A stretch of DNA of 64,000 nucleotides from NCBI GenBank assembly GCA_030696345.1, contig JAUYSK010000019.1:124001-188000 (forward strand). The letters are read 5' to 3'. The notes beneath the pieces were generated by a model. The model saw only the letters and a list, made by a program, of their open reading frames with translations, did no database searches and was not told the DNA's origin. Every line of letters begins with the position of its first letter. Position 1 is the stretch's first letter. Shown here in pieces: positions 50,183-62,139 of this stretch. The stretch comes from Azonexus sp. GTDB lineage: Bacteria; Pseudomonadota; Gammaproteobacteria; Burkholderiales; Rhodocyclaceae. The position numbers and the translations under genes were made by a program.

Positions 50183-50268
50183 ATTAAGCCAACACGAAAA
50201 ATAGACCATGGGCAGCTTCACCAAGTTGCTCTTTTACCACCTGATCAACATCTGGATTCTTTTCACCC

Positions 50269-52968
50269 ATGGACACTGAACATCACCCCTGGCACTCCCT
50301 TTCCGGAAGTGAAGCGGCGCAGGCACTGGAGACACTTCCTGCCGAAGGCTTGACGACATCGGCCGTGAATGAACGGCTAGCCAGGTACGGCGAGAACAAA
50401 CTGGACGAAGCGGCACCGCGCCCCCTCTGGCTCAAATTTGTCGATCAGTTCAAGAACTTCCTGGTCATCGTCCTGCTGCTTGCCGCCGGACTGGCCTGGG
50501 CCATTGGCGACCTGAAGGATGCGGCAGTTATTCTCATCGTCGTGATCCTCAATGCCGGCCTCGGTTTCTGGCAGGAGCACCGGGCAGAACGTACGCTGGC
50601 GGCACTCAAGGACATGCTGGCGGCGCATGCCCGCGTCCGACGCGATGGCGTGGTGTCGGAAATTGACGCCAGCCAGTTGGTACCCGGCGATATCGTCCTG
50701 CTCGAAGCGGGCGACCGGGTGCCGGCCGATGGTCGCCTGCTTGCCGCTCATAACCTCGAAGCAGAGGAAGCCGCATTGACCGGTGAATCACACGCCGTGA
50801 GCAAGCACACCGCTATTCTCGAAGGGGCTGATCTGCCACTGGGTGACCGCCTCAATCTCTTGTTCATGAATACGGTCCTTACCCGTGGCCGTGCCGAGCT
50901 GCTGGTGACCGATACCGGCATGCGTACCGAGATGGGCAAGCTGGCGGGGATGATCGCCAGTGCCGAAGAAGCGGAAACGCCACTACAACGGCAACTGGAT
51001 ACGCTGGGCAAGAAACTGGCGGCAATTGCCGGCGTTGTCGTCAGCGTGATTTTCCTGATCGATTTCATGCGCGGTCTGCCATGGACCGAGGCAGCAATGA
51101 CTGCTGTTGCACTGGCCGTTGCCGCAATCCCCGAAGGATTGCCGGCGGTAGTGACGGTGACGCTGGCCATTGGCATGTGGCGGATGGCGAAGAATCGCGC
51201 CATCCTCAAGAAACTATCTGCCGTCGAAACATTGGGTTCGACCACGGTGATCTGTTCGGACAAGACCGGCACACTCACCTTGAATCAGATGACAGCACGC
51301 GCTGGCTGGTTTGCCGACCAGCGTTTCACGGTCAATGGCGAGGGATACCGGACGGAAGGCGTGATCGAGGCAAAGCCCGCGACAGATTTGCGCCCCTACT
51401 TGTTGCCGATGGCCTTATGCACCGACTCCCGCGTTAACGATGGGCAGTTGATCGGCGACCCGACCGAAGGTGCGTTGTGGGTGCTGGCGCAAAAAGGTGG
51501 CGTCGACCCGGAAACGGAACAGGCACATCGCCCGCGTATCGGCGAAATCCCCTTTGATTCGGCCCACAAATTCATGGCCACCTTCCACCATGCGGGTGAA
51601 GTCGTGGAGATGTTCATCAAGGGGGCGCCGGATGTTTTGCTGGAGCGCGCCTCCCGTTATCTCAGCCCGAGCGGTGAACAGCCTGTCGACAGCACTTCCC
51701 GCCGGCGTATCGAACAAGAAAATCTGGCCTTGGCAGATCAGGCACTACGCGTTCTGGCAGTGGCTCGCCGCATCATCCCCGCGCGTGATTTTGACCCCGC
51801 CGGTGACCTGATGGCGTGGGCTGATGAATTGACCTTCCTCGGCCTTGCTGGCTTGATGGACCCGCCGCGCGCCGAGGCCAAGGATGCAATAGCCTTGTGT
51901 GTCGAGGCGGGCATTCAAGTCAAGATGATTACGGGCGACCACAAGGCAACCGCTGCCGCCATCGCCCGGGAGCTTGGCTTGAATGGCGAAGTGATCAGCG
52001 GTGCGGAACTCGACGGGCTGGACGACGCAGCCCTGGCCACTCGCGTTAACGATATCGCCGTCTTTGCCCGCGTTTCGCCCAGCCACAAGGTTCGCATCGT
52101 CCGTGCACTGAAGGCGCTGGGCCACGTTGTCGCGATGACCGGCGACGGCGTCAACGATGCTCCGGCCCTCAAGGCTGCCGATATCGGCGTGGCGATGGGT
52201 ATCACGGGCACCGCCGTCACTCGCGAGGCAGCAACACTGGTCCTGACTGACGACAATTTCGCCACCATCGTGCGCGCCGTCAAAGAAGGGCGCGTCGTTT
52301 ACGACAACATCGTCAAGTTTGTCCGCTTTCAGTTATCCACCAACATCGGTGCGATTCTGACCGTGCTCGCCGCCACGCTGCTTGGCTGGCCAGCGCCGTT
52401 TACCGCCATCCATTTGTTGTGGATCAACATCATCATGGACGGACCGCCGGCCATGACGCTGGGCATCGAGCCGGCTCGCCCTGAGGTCATGAGCGACAAA
52501 CCACGCTCACAACGGACGCAGATTCTCGACATGGGGCGCCTGCTGCGTCTGGCTCTTTATGGCCTCACCATGATGGTCGGAACCTTGTTCATGTTTCAGC
52601 ACGGCCTCGCCAGTCAAGGCCAGGCCTATGCATTGACGTTGGCTTTCACGACCTTCGTACTCTTTCAGTTCTTCAATGTCTTCAACGCCCGCTCAGAAAA
52701 AAGCACGGTCTTCAACAAGAACTTCTTCAGCAACGGAAAACTCTGGCTTGCTTTGGCCTTCGTACTGGGAATGCAAGTGCTGGCCGTCCAATGGGGGCCG
52801 GCGCAGGCCATCTTCGACACCGTTGATCTGAAATCTGGCGACTGGTGGCTGGCCATCGTTGTTGCATCGTCGGTGCTGATTCTGGATGAAGGACGTAAAT
52901 TTCTGGCAAAACTTATCCAGGGAAATCTGATGACATCCGGCATCACTGACAAGTCAGAGTTCAAATAA
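50269..52968 (+). CDS. Cation-transporting P-type ATPase (PacL/Ca2+-ATPase-like)
   Basis: TTVICSDKTGTLTLNQM phosphorylation motif; VAMTGDGVNDAPALKAADIGVAMG; PEGL. Confidence 0.95.
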   Translation: MDTEHHPWHSLSGSEAAQALETLPAEGLTTSAVNERLARYGENKLDEAAPRPLWLKFVDQFKNFLVIVLLLAAGLAWAIGDLKDAAVILIVVILNAGLGFWQEHRAERTLAALKDMLAAHARVRRDGVVSEIDASQLVPGDIVLLEAGDRVPADGRLLAAHNLEAEEAALTGESHAVSKHTAILEGADLPLGDRLNLLFMNTVLTRGRAELLVTDTGMRTEMGKLAGMIASAEEAETPLQRQLDTLGKKLAAIAGVVVSVIFLIDFMRGLPWTEAAMTAVALAVAAIPEGLPAVVTVTLAIGMWRMAKNRAILKKLSAVETLGSTTVICSDKTGTLTLNQMTARAGWFADQRFTVNGEGYRTEGVIEAKPATDLRPYLLPMALCTDSRVNDGQLIGDPTEGALWVLAQKGGVDPETEQAHRPRIGEIPFDSAHKFMATFHHAGEVVEMFIKGAPDVLLERASRYLSPSGEQPVDSTSRRRIEQENLALADQALRVLAVARRIIPARDFDPAGDLMAWADELTFLGLAGLMDPPRAEAKDAIALCVEAGIQVKMITGDHKATAAAIARELGLNGEVISGAELDGLDDAALATRVNDIAVFARVSPSHKVRIVRALKALGHVVAMTGDGVNDAPALKAADIGVAMGITGTAVTREAATLVLTDDNFATIVRAVKEGRVVYDNIVKFVRFQLSTNIGAILTVLAATLLGWPAPFTAIHLLWINIIMDGPPAMTLGIEPARPEVMSDKPRSQRTQILDMGRLLRLALYGLTMMVGTLFMFQHGLASQGQAYALTLAFTTFVLFQFFNVFNARSEKSTVFNKNFFSNGKLWLALAFVLGMQVLAVQWGPAQAIFDTVDLKSGDWWLAIVVASSVLILDEGRKFLAKLIQGNLMTSGITDKSEFK

Positions 52969-52978
52969 GGAGATAGCA

Positions 52979-53398
52979 ATGCAAACAGTTCTCTTGGCTG
53001 TCGATCAATCTGCATCCGCCTTTGAAGCAACACTCTATGTCGTCAAGTTCATCAAAAAACATGGTCCTTTGGTCGTGCATGTCGCTCACGTTCAATCAGC
53101 CCCGTTGCCATGGCAGACTCAAGACAAGATACAGGAGGCTATCGAGGCCCACATTTCGCTCGAATCTCACACGGCATTGCTACACGATGAACAAGTTTCC
53201 TTCAAGGTTCACGTTCGACAGGGTGCAGCTGGTGAGACTTTAGTGGCGATAGCGGAGGAGCTTGGTTGCGATCACATCATCATGGGCTCTCGTGGGCTAG
53301 GAGGGCTCTCTGGCATTGCACTCGGTTCTGTCACGCAAAAAATACTTCATCTGGCAAACGTTCCTGTCACATGTGTGCCAGGCCATACGCTGCGCTGA
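52979..53398 (+). CDS. Universal stress protein (UspA family)
   Basis: MQTVLLAVDQSASAFEATLYVVKF...DHIIMGSRGLGGLSGIALGSVTQKILHLANVPVTCV. Confidence 0.93.
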   Translation: MQTVLLAVDQSASAFEATLYVVKFIKKHGPLVVHVAHVQSAPLPWQTQDKIQEAIEAHISLESHTALLHDEQVSFKVHVRQGAAGETLVAIAEELGCDHIIMGSRGLGGLSGIALGSVTQKILHLANVPVTCVPGHTLR

Positions 53399-53440
53399 CA
53401 TGTTCGTGGAGATGCGGATGGCATCTCAGAAAGGCAAACC

Positions 53441-54073
53441 ATGTTTTCGATCTACGGTGTAACGGGACAAGTATTCAGCGGAACATTGGAGCAGATGAAT
53501 CGAGTTCGCGCACTATCAAATGCCCGGACTGCCCGGGCGTTAGCAGATGGTGGAGACGAACTGGGTATTGAGGCCATTTCCGGCATCTCCGGCCGATCTC
53601 AGGACGACGCTGTTCGCGCCTACCTGTCGATGCTTCCTCCCGATCTGGAACGTGGTCCACTAATACATGCAAGTCAGATAATGCAAAACCAGGTGGTTAC
53701 CGTCTTCGCCAATGACGCAGTCTCCCTGGCCTGGAGGACTTTGCGAGACAAAGGTATCCATCAGGCACCGGTCCTGGATGAGCGCGCTCAACTGATAGGG
53801 ATTGTCAGTGAACGCGACCTTTTGACTGCGATAGACATTGATGGTGATCAGATCATCGAGAGCATGCGCCGACATGTCAGGGATGTAATGAAGACCCCTG
53901 TGGTGGCAGCGCACCCAATTACCGACATTCGGCGCATTGCCTCGGTCATGTTGGAGAATCGCGTGGATGGAGTGCCGATTGTGAGTGACTCCAGGCGATT
54001 GGTCGGCTTTGTTTCTCGTGGCGATGTACTCAGAGCTGTCGTTACAGACCCCCCGCTCAGTTTGTGGCGTTAA
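53441..54073 (+). CDS. Tandem CBS-domain protein
   Basis: ASQIMQNQVVTVFANDAVSLAWRTLRDKGIHQAPVLDE...DVMKTPVVAAHPITDIRRIASVMLENRVDGVPIVSDSRRLVGFVSRGDVL. Confidence 0.92.
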   Translation: MFSIYGVTGQVFSGTLEQMNRVRALSNARTARALADGGDELGIEAISGISGRSQDDAVRAYLSMLPPDLERGPLIHASQIMQNQVVTVFANDAVSLAWRTLRDKGIHQAPVLDERAQLIGIVSERDLLTAIDIDGDQIIESMRRHVRDVMKTPVVAAHPITDIRRIASVMLENRVDGVPIVSDSRRLVGFVSRGDVLRAVVTDPPLSLWR

Positions 54074-54349
54074 CTTGGATTGCTGCAAAGCTGTTAGTTG
54101 CCAGCCGGGCAAACCCCGGGCTTTTAACGCTCACAATCACCTGCATGATCATCTTTCCACTGCTACAATGCGCCCCGCTTGAGACGTGACCATCTATCGC
54201 GATAGATGTATTGAAAAACGCATCCATTGATCAAGCAGGCAGCAGACGACGGAGTTGTTGATGGCATCCAAAAGATCAAATCAAAAACAACCTGGCAACC
54301 AGAAGCGAATTAGCGGTTACCTTGCCCCCCGTCAGGAGCATCAGGTTTT

Positions 54350-54424
<75 letters not shown>

Positions 54425-54490
54425 CCGCTTTGGGTGGCACCGCCAATCAAAGAGCGGCAGCCGGCAGACCGCCAAGGTCCATCAAACAAA

Positions 54491-54925
54491 TCACTCGCCG
54501 GCTGGCACACCCAGAATCACGTGGCTAGCCTTGATCAGTGCAACAGCGGCAACGCCTTCCTTAAGCCCCAACTCAAGTACCGCCTCGTTGGTAACCACGG
54601 CAAAAACCGTGCTACCGCCGAGCAATGCAATAGCAACTTCTGTATTCACCGCCCCCTTTTGCAGCTTGCAGACCTTACCGGCCAACTGATTGCGGGCTGA
54701 AAATTTCGTGGTCCCTGCACCGGCCAGCAGCATGACCCACGGCGCCTTGACGTAGGCGACAGCCTCGGTGCCGACCACCAAGCCCAGCGATCTGACGCTG
54801 CTCTCTGTCACGATTGCGACAATTTTGTCGCCTCCCGCCAGCGTCAGTTCGACTTCGGCATTGACTACACCATCGGTCAATAAGGTGACTGTTCCCTTGA
54901 ATACATTACGTGCGCTGACATTCAT
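54491..54925 (-). CDS. Molbindin (two TOBE/Mop domains)
   Basis: MNVSARNVFKGTVTLLTDGVVNAEVELTLAGGDKIVAIVT...FSARNQLAGKVCKLQKGAVNTEVAIAL: two Mop repeats. Confidence 0.92.
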   Translation of the reverse strand: MNVSARNVFKGTVTLLTDGVVNAEVELTLAGGDKIVAIVTESSVRSLGLVVGTEAVAYVKAPWVMLLAGAGTTKFSARNQLAGKVCKLQKGAVNTEVAIALLGGSTVFAVVTNEAVLELGLKEGVAAVALIKASHVILGVPAGE

Positions 54926-55127
54926 GTTGTTCCCCTTGCTGAGTTGAGGATTCTGGCCCGGTTTTCGCTATATACAACTACAACCAACGCTTTTTTGTCG
55001 GGTTACGCGCACTTTAGTCCTGGACGTCTAAAAAATTTAACCATGAAACGGAACTATTTCGCAGGAATTTCAACCAGGCAAACCTGGGTTATAGTTATCG
55101 CTATATAAACTTTAATATTACGGAATC

Positions 55128-56706
<1,579 letters not shown>

Positions 56707-56761
56707 TTCGCAAAACAATAAATTTCCCCCTCCCCTGAATGCCCTATAGGTCTGCCACGCC

Positions 56762-57154
56762 ATGAAAATCGCCATCGCCACCAAGAACTACCTGACGGTC
56801 AGCGGCCACGCCGGACAAACCCGGCACTGGCTGCTCTGGGATCTCTCGGAGCATCGCTCGACACAACTTCTGCCAGCCCCACAACGGGTTGAACTGAACA
56901 AGGAACAAATCCTGCACACCTTCGAGGACAAGGGCCCGCACCCGCTTGATGGCGTCGACATCATGGTTGCCGCCAGCGCTGGCGACGGCTTCATTCGCCA
57001 CATGAAATTGCGCGGCACGGAAGTCCTGCTCACCGGCGAAGACGACCCGACCATGGCGATCAGCCGCATCATGGCGGGAGAAGCCCTGCCCGATACGCGT
57101 TTCGACATCACCACCACGCTGTGTAAACTACGCGACCTGTTTTCCCGCCACTGA
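56762..57154 (+). CDS. NifX/NifB-like FeMo-cofactor-binding-domain protein
   Basis: [28 protein letters not shown]...[37 protein letters not shown]. Confidence 0.82.
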   Translation: MKIAIATKNYLTVSGHAGQTRHWLLWDLSEHRSTQLLPAPQRVELNKEQILHTFEDKGPHPLDGVDIMVAASAGDGFIRHMKLRGTEVLLTGEDDPTMAISRIMAGEALPDTRFDITTTLCKLRDLFSRH

Positions 57155-57156
57155 TC

Positions 57157-57831
57157 ATGGAAAGTGCTGATCTCGCTGCTGTCTGGCTGACCCTCAAACT
57201 GGCCACGGTAGTCACCCTGTTGCTGCTCGTTATCGGAACGCCCATCGCCTGGTGGCTGGCCCGGACACGCTCGGCCTTCAAAGGGGTGATCGGCGCCATC
57301 GTCGCCTTGCCGCTGGTGTTACCGCCAACCGTGATCGGCTTTTACATGCTCGTCGTCATGGGGCCGAACGGGCCGGTCGGACAGTTCACGCAATCGCTCG
57401 GTCTCGGCCTGCTACCCTTCACCTTCCCCGGCCTCGTCATCGCCTCGGTTTTTTACTCGTTGCCCTTTGTGGTTCAACCCATCCAAAACGCCTTTGAAGC
57501 CATTGGCGACCGCCCGCTGGAAGTCGCCGCGACGCTGCGTGCCAGCCCCTGGGATACCTTCTGGTCAGTCGCCGTGCCGTTGGCCAAGCCCGGCTTCCTG
57601 AGCGGAGCGATTCTCGGCTTTGCCCATACCATCGGCGAATTCGGCATTGTCTTGATGATCGGCGGCAACATTCCCGATAAGACCCGCGTTGTCTCGGTAC
57701 AGATTTACGACCACGTCGAAGCGCTCGAATATACCCAAGCCCACTGGCTCTCCGGCGGCATGGTGCTGTTCAGCTTTCTGGTATTGCTTGGGCTTTACAC
57801 CTTCAACCCGGCCCGGCGGAAAGCACTATGA
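57157..57831 (+). CDS. modB: Molybdate ABC transporter permease
   Basis: [26 protein letters not shown]...[26 protein letters not shown]-type permease motif. Confidence 0.95.
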   Translation: MESADLAAVWLTLKLATVVTLLLLVIGTPIAWWLARTRSAFKGVIGAIVALPLVLPPTVIGFYMLVVMGPNGPVGQFTQSLGLGLLPFTFPGLVIASVFYSLPFVVQPIQNAFEAIGDRPLEVAATLRASPWDTFWSVAVPLAKPGFLSGAILGFAHTIGEFGIVLMIGGNIPDKTRVVSVQIYDHVEALEYTQAHWLSGGMVLFSFLVLLGLYTFNPARRKAL

Positions 57832-58907
57832 ATTCTGAAATTCGGGCCAAATTCCGCGTCGACCGCAGCGATTTCCAGCTGGATGTCGACCTGACGCTGC
57901 CCGGGCGCGGCGTCACCGCCCTGTTCGGCCATTCCGGCTCTGGCAAGACCACCTGCCTGCGCGCCATGGCGGGTCTGGAGCGAGCCAGGGAAGGCTACTT
58001 TTCGATTGGTGATGAGGTCTGGCAGGACGAATCCAAAGGCCATTTCGTACCGCCGCACCAGCGGGCATTGGGCGTAGTTTTTCAGGAGGCCAGCCTGTTC
58101 CCGCACCTCTCGGTACGCGGCAATATGGAATTTGGCCAAAAAAGGGCGTCCACCGCAGCAATGTGTTTCGAGCTACCGGAAGTCGCCGAATTGCTCGGCA
58201 TTGGTCACCTGCTCGAACGCAACCCAACCCAGCTTTCCGGTGGTGAACGCCAGCGCGTGGCGATTGCCCGCGCCCTGCTCGCCGCGCCAAAAATCCTGCT
58301 GATGGATGAACCGCTGGCCGCCCTCGACCTGAAGCGCAAGCTGGAAATCCTGCCCTATCTCGAACGCCTGCACCGCGAGCTGGCGATTCCGATCATCTAC
58401 GTCAGCCATTCACCCGATGAAGTCGCGCGGCTGGCCGACCATCTGGTTCTGCTTGACGAAGGCAAGGTGGTCGCCAGCGGGCCGCTGAAAGACGTCCTTT
58501 CGCGCATCGACCTGCCGGCCGCCTTTGCTGACGATGCAGGCGTGGTGATCGAAGCAGAAATCGTGGCCCATGAAGCAGACGATCTGACGCGGCTTGAATT
58601 CTCCGGCGGATCGATTTTCGTCTCACGCCGCCAGGAGCCGGTTGGCACATGGCGGCGTTGCCGCATTCACGCCCGCGATGTCAGCCTGGCGCTGGTGCCA
58701 CAGACTCAGAGCAGCATCCTGAACTGTGTTTCGGCCATGGTCGTTGATCTGGCCCCGACCAATACGCCGGGGCATGTGCTGGTCAAGCTCGATGTCGCTG
58801 GAGAACCGCTGCTCGCCCGCATCACCCGGCGCTCGGCCGAACGCCTGAATATCCGCCCGGGTCTGGCGCTCAGGGCGCAGATCAAGGCTGTGGCCTTGCT
58901 GGCTTGA
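57828..58907 (+). CDS. modC: Molybdate ABC transporter ATP-binding protein
   Basis: [37 protein letters not shown]-terminal TOBE. Confidence 0.95.
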   Translation: MNSEIRAKFRVDRSDFQLDVDLTLPGRGVTALFGHSGSGKTTCLRAMAGLERAREGYFSIGDEVWQDESKGHFVPPHQRALGVVFQEASLFPHLSVRGNMEFGQKRASTAAMCFELPEVAELLGIGHLLERNPTQLSGGERQRVAIARALLAAPKILLMDEPLAALDLKRKLEILPYLERLHRELAIPIIYVSHSPDEVARLADHLVLLDEGKVVASGPLKDVLSRIDLPAAFADDAGVVIEAEIVAHEADDLTRLEFSGGSIFVSRRQEPVGTWRRCRIHARDVSLALVPQTQSSILNCVSAMVVDLAPTNTPGHVLVKLDVAGEPLLARITRRSAERLNIRPGLALRAQIKAVALLA

Positions 58908-58936
58908 AACTTGGAGGGAACTGCTGACCAGCCGAA

Positions 58937-59131
58937 TCAGTTCGGCTTTTTGCCAGCCCGCTTGAGTTCAGCGAGAAATTCGCTGAAGGAGGTTTCGCGA
59001 ACAGTCATGTCGGCGAGGGCATCACGCAGATCGAAACTGGCCAACTCCTGCTCTCCCGGGCGCGCCACATCACGCCGGGCCGGAGAGCTGGCGCTGGGTG
59101 GTGCAGAGGAATGACGCAGGACAGGGGGCAC
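58937..59131 (-). CDS. Hypothetical short protein, 64 aa
   Basis: Minus-strand ORF convergent to modC with charged C-terminal ADMTVRETSFSEFLAELKRAGKKPN; only open candidate in the gap. Confidence 0.3.
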   Translation of the reverse strand: MPPVLRHSSAPPSASSPARRDVARPGEQELASFDLRDALADMTVRETSFSEFLAELKRAGKKPN

Positions 59132-59222
59132 GATGTTTGACCGGTTGTTGAGGATTCGAGGTCATTTTGCCGCCGATGTGATTCGCTGTCCGTGATCCAA
59201 TTCACGGCAGATCAAACTTTCG

Positions 59223-60107
59223 TCAAACAGCCAGCCCGGCGCCAAGGAAATCCATCAGAACCCGCACCCGGTGCGGCACATGCCGATTGCTCGGCAACAT
59301 GGCATAGATGCCGAGTCCGGGGACGGGGAAGTCGCCCAGGATGACCTCGACCCGCCCGCTCGCGAGGAAGCTTTCAGTGATGAAATCGGGCTGCAAGGTG
59401 ATGCCCAGGCCTTGCGCTGCCGCCTCCATCAGCACATCGCCATTGTTCGCATGGATGCGGCTACGCACCGGAAAACTTTCCAGTTGGCCGGCCACCAGGA
59501 ATTGCCAGTTTTGAAGCGCCCCGCCAGAGGTATAGCCCAGGCATTCGTGATGGATCAGTTCGGACGGATGCTGCGGTTGACCGTGCCTGGCGAGATAATC
59601 CGGCGACGCCACAGCCTGCATCTGGCCCGAGCCTATGCGCCGCGCCACATCGCCGCCCTCGAGCTTGCGAGTAATGCGGATCGACAGATCGATCCCCTCC
59701 TCGATCAGCTTCACCCGGCGATCGGTGTAATCCATGTCAAGGCCGACTTCCGGATAACGCTGCGAGAAATCCAGCAGCATGGGCGCCAGTCGCTTCAAGC
59801 CGAAACTCAGCGGCAGGCTGATCCGGATATTGCCGCGCGGTGCCAGCCGCTCCTCCGCTACATCGCCCTCGGCTGACTCGACCAGATTCAGAATGACCCG
59901 GCATTTTTCCAGATAGGAAGTACCGGCCGAGGTCAGGGAAAGCCGGCGCGTGCTTCTCACCATCAGCTTGACGCCGAGATGCGCCTCCAGTCCGGCAATC
60001 TGCCGCGTCACCACCGAGCGGGCCACGCCCAGTTGCAGCGCAACGGCGGCAAAACTACCGAGTTCGGCGACGCGAACAAAAAGGTGCATGGCATCAAGGC
60101 GATCCAT
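59223..60107 (-). CDS. LysR-family transcriptional regulator
   Basis: MDRLDAMHLFVRVAELGSFAAVALQLGVARSVVTRQIAGLEAHLGVKLMVRSTRRLSLT. Confidence 0.93.
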   Translation of the reverse strand: MDRLDAMHLFVRVAELGSFAAVALQLGVARSVVTRQIAGLEAHLGVKLMVRSTRRLSLTSAGTSYLEKCRVILNLVESAEGDVAEERLAPRGNIRISLPLSFGLKRLAPMLLDFSQRYPEVGLDMDYTDRRVKLIEEGIDLSIRITRKLEGGDVARRIGSGQMQAVASPDYLARHGQPQHPSELIHHECLGYTSGGALQNWQFLVAGQLESFPVRSRIHANNGDVLMEAAAQGLGITLQPDFITESFLASGRVEVILGDFPVPGLGIYAMLPSNRHVPHRVRVLMDFLGAGLAV

Positions 60108-60202
60108 TGTTGCATTTCTGGCAATAATGATTTGCACATTGTCGGCTATTTCGCTTCCAAAAGGAGGACTAAAGTTCGTCCATCGCATCAGGAGTTCCAG
60201 CA

Positions 60203-60997
60203 ATGACATCGACCCAACCCGCGCTCTTCGTTCCCCACGGCGCGCCGACTTTCGCACTGCGTCCGGGCGCCGCCGGCGCGGCACTGGTCAGGATGGCGCT
60301 ATCGTTGTCGCAGCCCCGCGCCATAGTCATCGTCAGCGCCCACTGGGATACCGCCATGCCAACGGTGGGCACTGCCAACCGCCCGGAAACCATCCACGAC
60401 TTTTACGGCTTTCCTGACGAGTTGTACGCCCTGCGCTACCCTGCAACCGGCTGCCGCGAGGCCGCCAACGAAGTCATTGCCGCCATCACGGCTGCCGGCC
60501 TTCCGGTGAAGCAGGATGCCGAACGTGGCCTTGACCACGGTGCCTGGGTGCCGCTGCGCCTGATGTTTCCGGAAGCCGACGTACCGGTGATACCACTTTC
60601 CATTCAAAGCCACGCCGGGACTGAAGGTGCCTATCGGCTTGGCCAAGCGCTGGCGCCGCTCACCGAAAAAGGCTTTCTCGTTATCGCTTCCGGCAACCTG
60701 ACGCACAACCTGCGCGACTACCAGTTGGCGGCCCGCAGCAATGGCCAGACCCCGGCCTATGTGCGCCAATTCACCGACTGGCTGGCAGAACAAATGCATA
60801 CTCACAACATTCCTTCCCTGCTCGACTACCGTCGGCAAGCTCCGGGCGGCGCGCAGGCTCACCCGAGTGATGAACATTTGCTGCCGCTCTTCGTCGCACT
60901 GGGTGCCGGTGGCGATAACGCCAAAGTTGAGCGTTTCCATGCCGGCATCGACGATTACGTCATCGCCATGGATGCCTATTCATTTTTACCCCAATAA
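60203..60997 (+). CDS. Class III (LigB/DODA-type) extradiol dioxygenase family protein
   Basis: ALFVPHGAPTFALRPG...AIVIVSAHWDTAMPTV...LDHGAWVPLRLMFPEADVPVIPLSIQ...ASGNLTHNL. Confidence 0.92.
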   Translation: MTSTQPALFVPHGAPTFALRPGAAGAALVRMALSLSQPRAIVIVSAHWDTAMPTVGTANRPETIHDFYGFPDELYALRYPATGCREAANEVIAAITAAGLPVKQDAERGLDHGAWVPLRLMFPEADVPVIPLSIQSHAGTEGAYRLGQALAPLTEKGFLVIASGNLTHNLRDYQLAARSNGQTPAYVRQFTDWLAEQMHTHNIPSLLDYRRQAPGGAQAHPSDEHLLPLFVALGAGGDNAKVERFHAGIDDYVIAMDAYSFLPQ

Positions 60998-61008
60998 GGA
61001 GGTCGACC

Positions 61009-61551
61009 GTGGCAACTCACTACACCAAAACCGCCAAGGGCCTGCACTGGCTGATGGCCGTCCTGCTCATCGGCCTGATCGCGCTCGGCTTCTACATGCA
61101 CGACCTGCCGCTCTCGCCGGAAAAGCTGAAACTGTATTCGTGGCACAAATGGGCCGGCGTCACCGCCTTCCTGCTCGTGCTGGTCCGCCTTGCCTGGCGT
61201 ATCACCCATATCCCGCCCGCCCTGCCGGTCAATATGCCGAAGCTCATGCAACTCGCCGCCCATGCCGGCCATCTGGCGCTCTACGGCCTGATGCTCGCCA
61301 TCCCGCTTTCCGGCTGGCTGATGAGTTCGGCCAAAGGCTTCCAGACCGTATGGTTTGGTGTATTGCCGATCCCCGATCTGCTCGACAAGAACAAGGAGCT
61401 CGGCGACCTGCTGCAAACCGTCCATATGAGTCTCAACCTGCTCTTCATTATCACCATCGTCGGCCATATCGGCGCGGCGCTGAAACATCACTTTATCGAC
61501 AAGGACGACATCCTGACTCGAATGTTGCCCAAGCACGCCAAGGAGAACTGA
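61009..61551 (+). CDS. Cytochrome b561-family protein
   Basis: YTKTAKGLHWLMAVLLIGLIALGFYMHDLPLSPEKLKLYSWHKWAGV...HAGHLALYGLMLAIPLSGWLMSSAKG; GTG start. Confidence 0.93.
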   Translation: MATHYTKTAKGLHWLMAVLLIGLIALGFYMHDLPLSPEKLKLYSWHKWAGVTAFLLVLVRLAWRITHIPPALPVNMPKLMQLAAHAGHLALYGLMLAIPLSGWLMSSAKGFQTVWFGVLPIPDLLDKNKELGDLLQTVHMSLNLLFIITIVGHIGAALKHHFIDKDDILTRMLPKHAKEN

Positions 61552-61552
61552 C

Positions 61553-62104
61553 ATGAAAAAACTCGCCCTCGCTTTCACCCTCGCCACCGCCTTTTCCGTC
61601 CAGGCCGTCGAATACACACAGGTCCAGGCCGACAAGAGCAGCGTCGCCTTCGTCTATAAACAGATGGGTGTTGCGGTAGACGGCAAATTCAAGCGTTTTT
61701 CCAGCCAGCTGAATTTCGACCCGGCCAAACCGGCGGCTGCCAAAGCCACCTTCGACGTCGAACTGGCCAGCGTCGATACCGGCGCCCCGGAAGGTGACGA
61801 TGAAGTCGCTGGCAAGCCCTGGTTCAACACCAAGGCCTTCCCGACCGCCCGTTTTGTTTCGAGCAGCGTCAAGTCGCTCGGCGGCAATCGCTACGAGGTG
61901 GCTGGCCAGTTGAGCATCAAGGGCAAATCGCAGGATGTCGTCGTTCCCGCCACCTTCACGGCACAAGGCAACAGCGGCGTCTTCGACGGCAGCTTCACCA
62001 TTCGCCGGGCCGACTTTTCAATCGGCGAAGGCTCCTGGGCCAAGTTCGACATCGTCGCCAACGACGTCCTGATCAAGTTCCGCATCACCGCAGCAAGCAA
62101 GTAA
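61553..62104 (+). CDS. YceI family periplasmic protein
   Basis: Signal peptide; VQADKSSVAFVYKQMGVAVDGKFKRFSSQLNFDPAKP... Confidence 0.92.
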   Translation: MKKLALAFTLATAFSVQAVEYTQVQADKSSVAFVYKQMGVAVDGKFKRFSSQLNFDPAKPAAAKATFDVELASVDTGAPEGDDEVAGKPWFNTKAFPTARFVSSSVKSLGGNRYEVAGQLSIKGKSQDVVVPATFTAQGNSGVFDGSFTIRRADFSIGEGSWAKFDIVANDVLIKFRITAASK

Positions 62105-62139
62105 GCCCCCAACCCCAAAGCCATAAACGGAGAACCACC

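Noticed and set aside
58911-59222. Pseudogene remnant after modC
   Set aside because: Only short ORFs without recognisable homology; cannot distinguish a small gene from non-coding sequence
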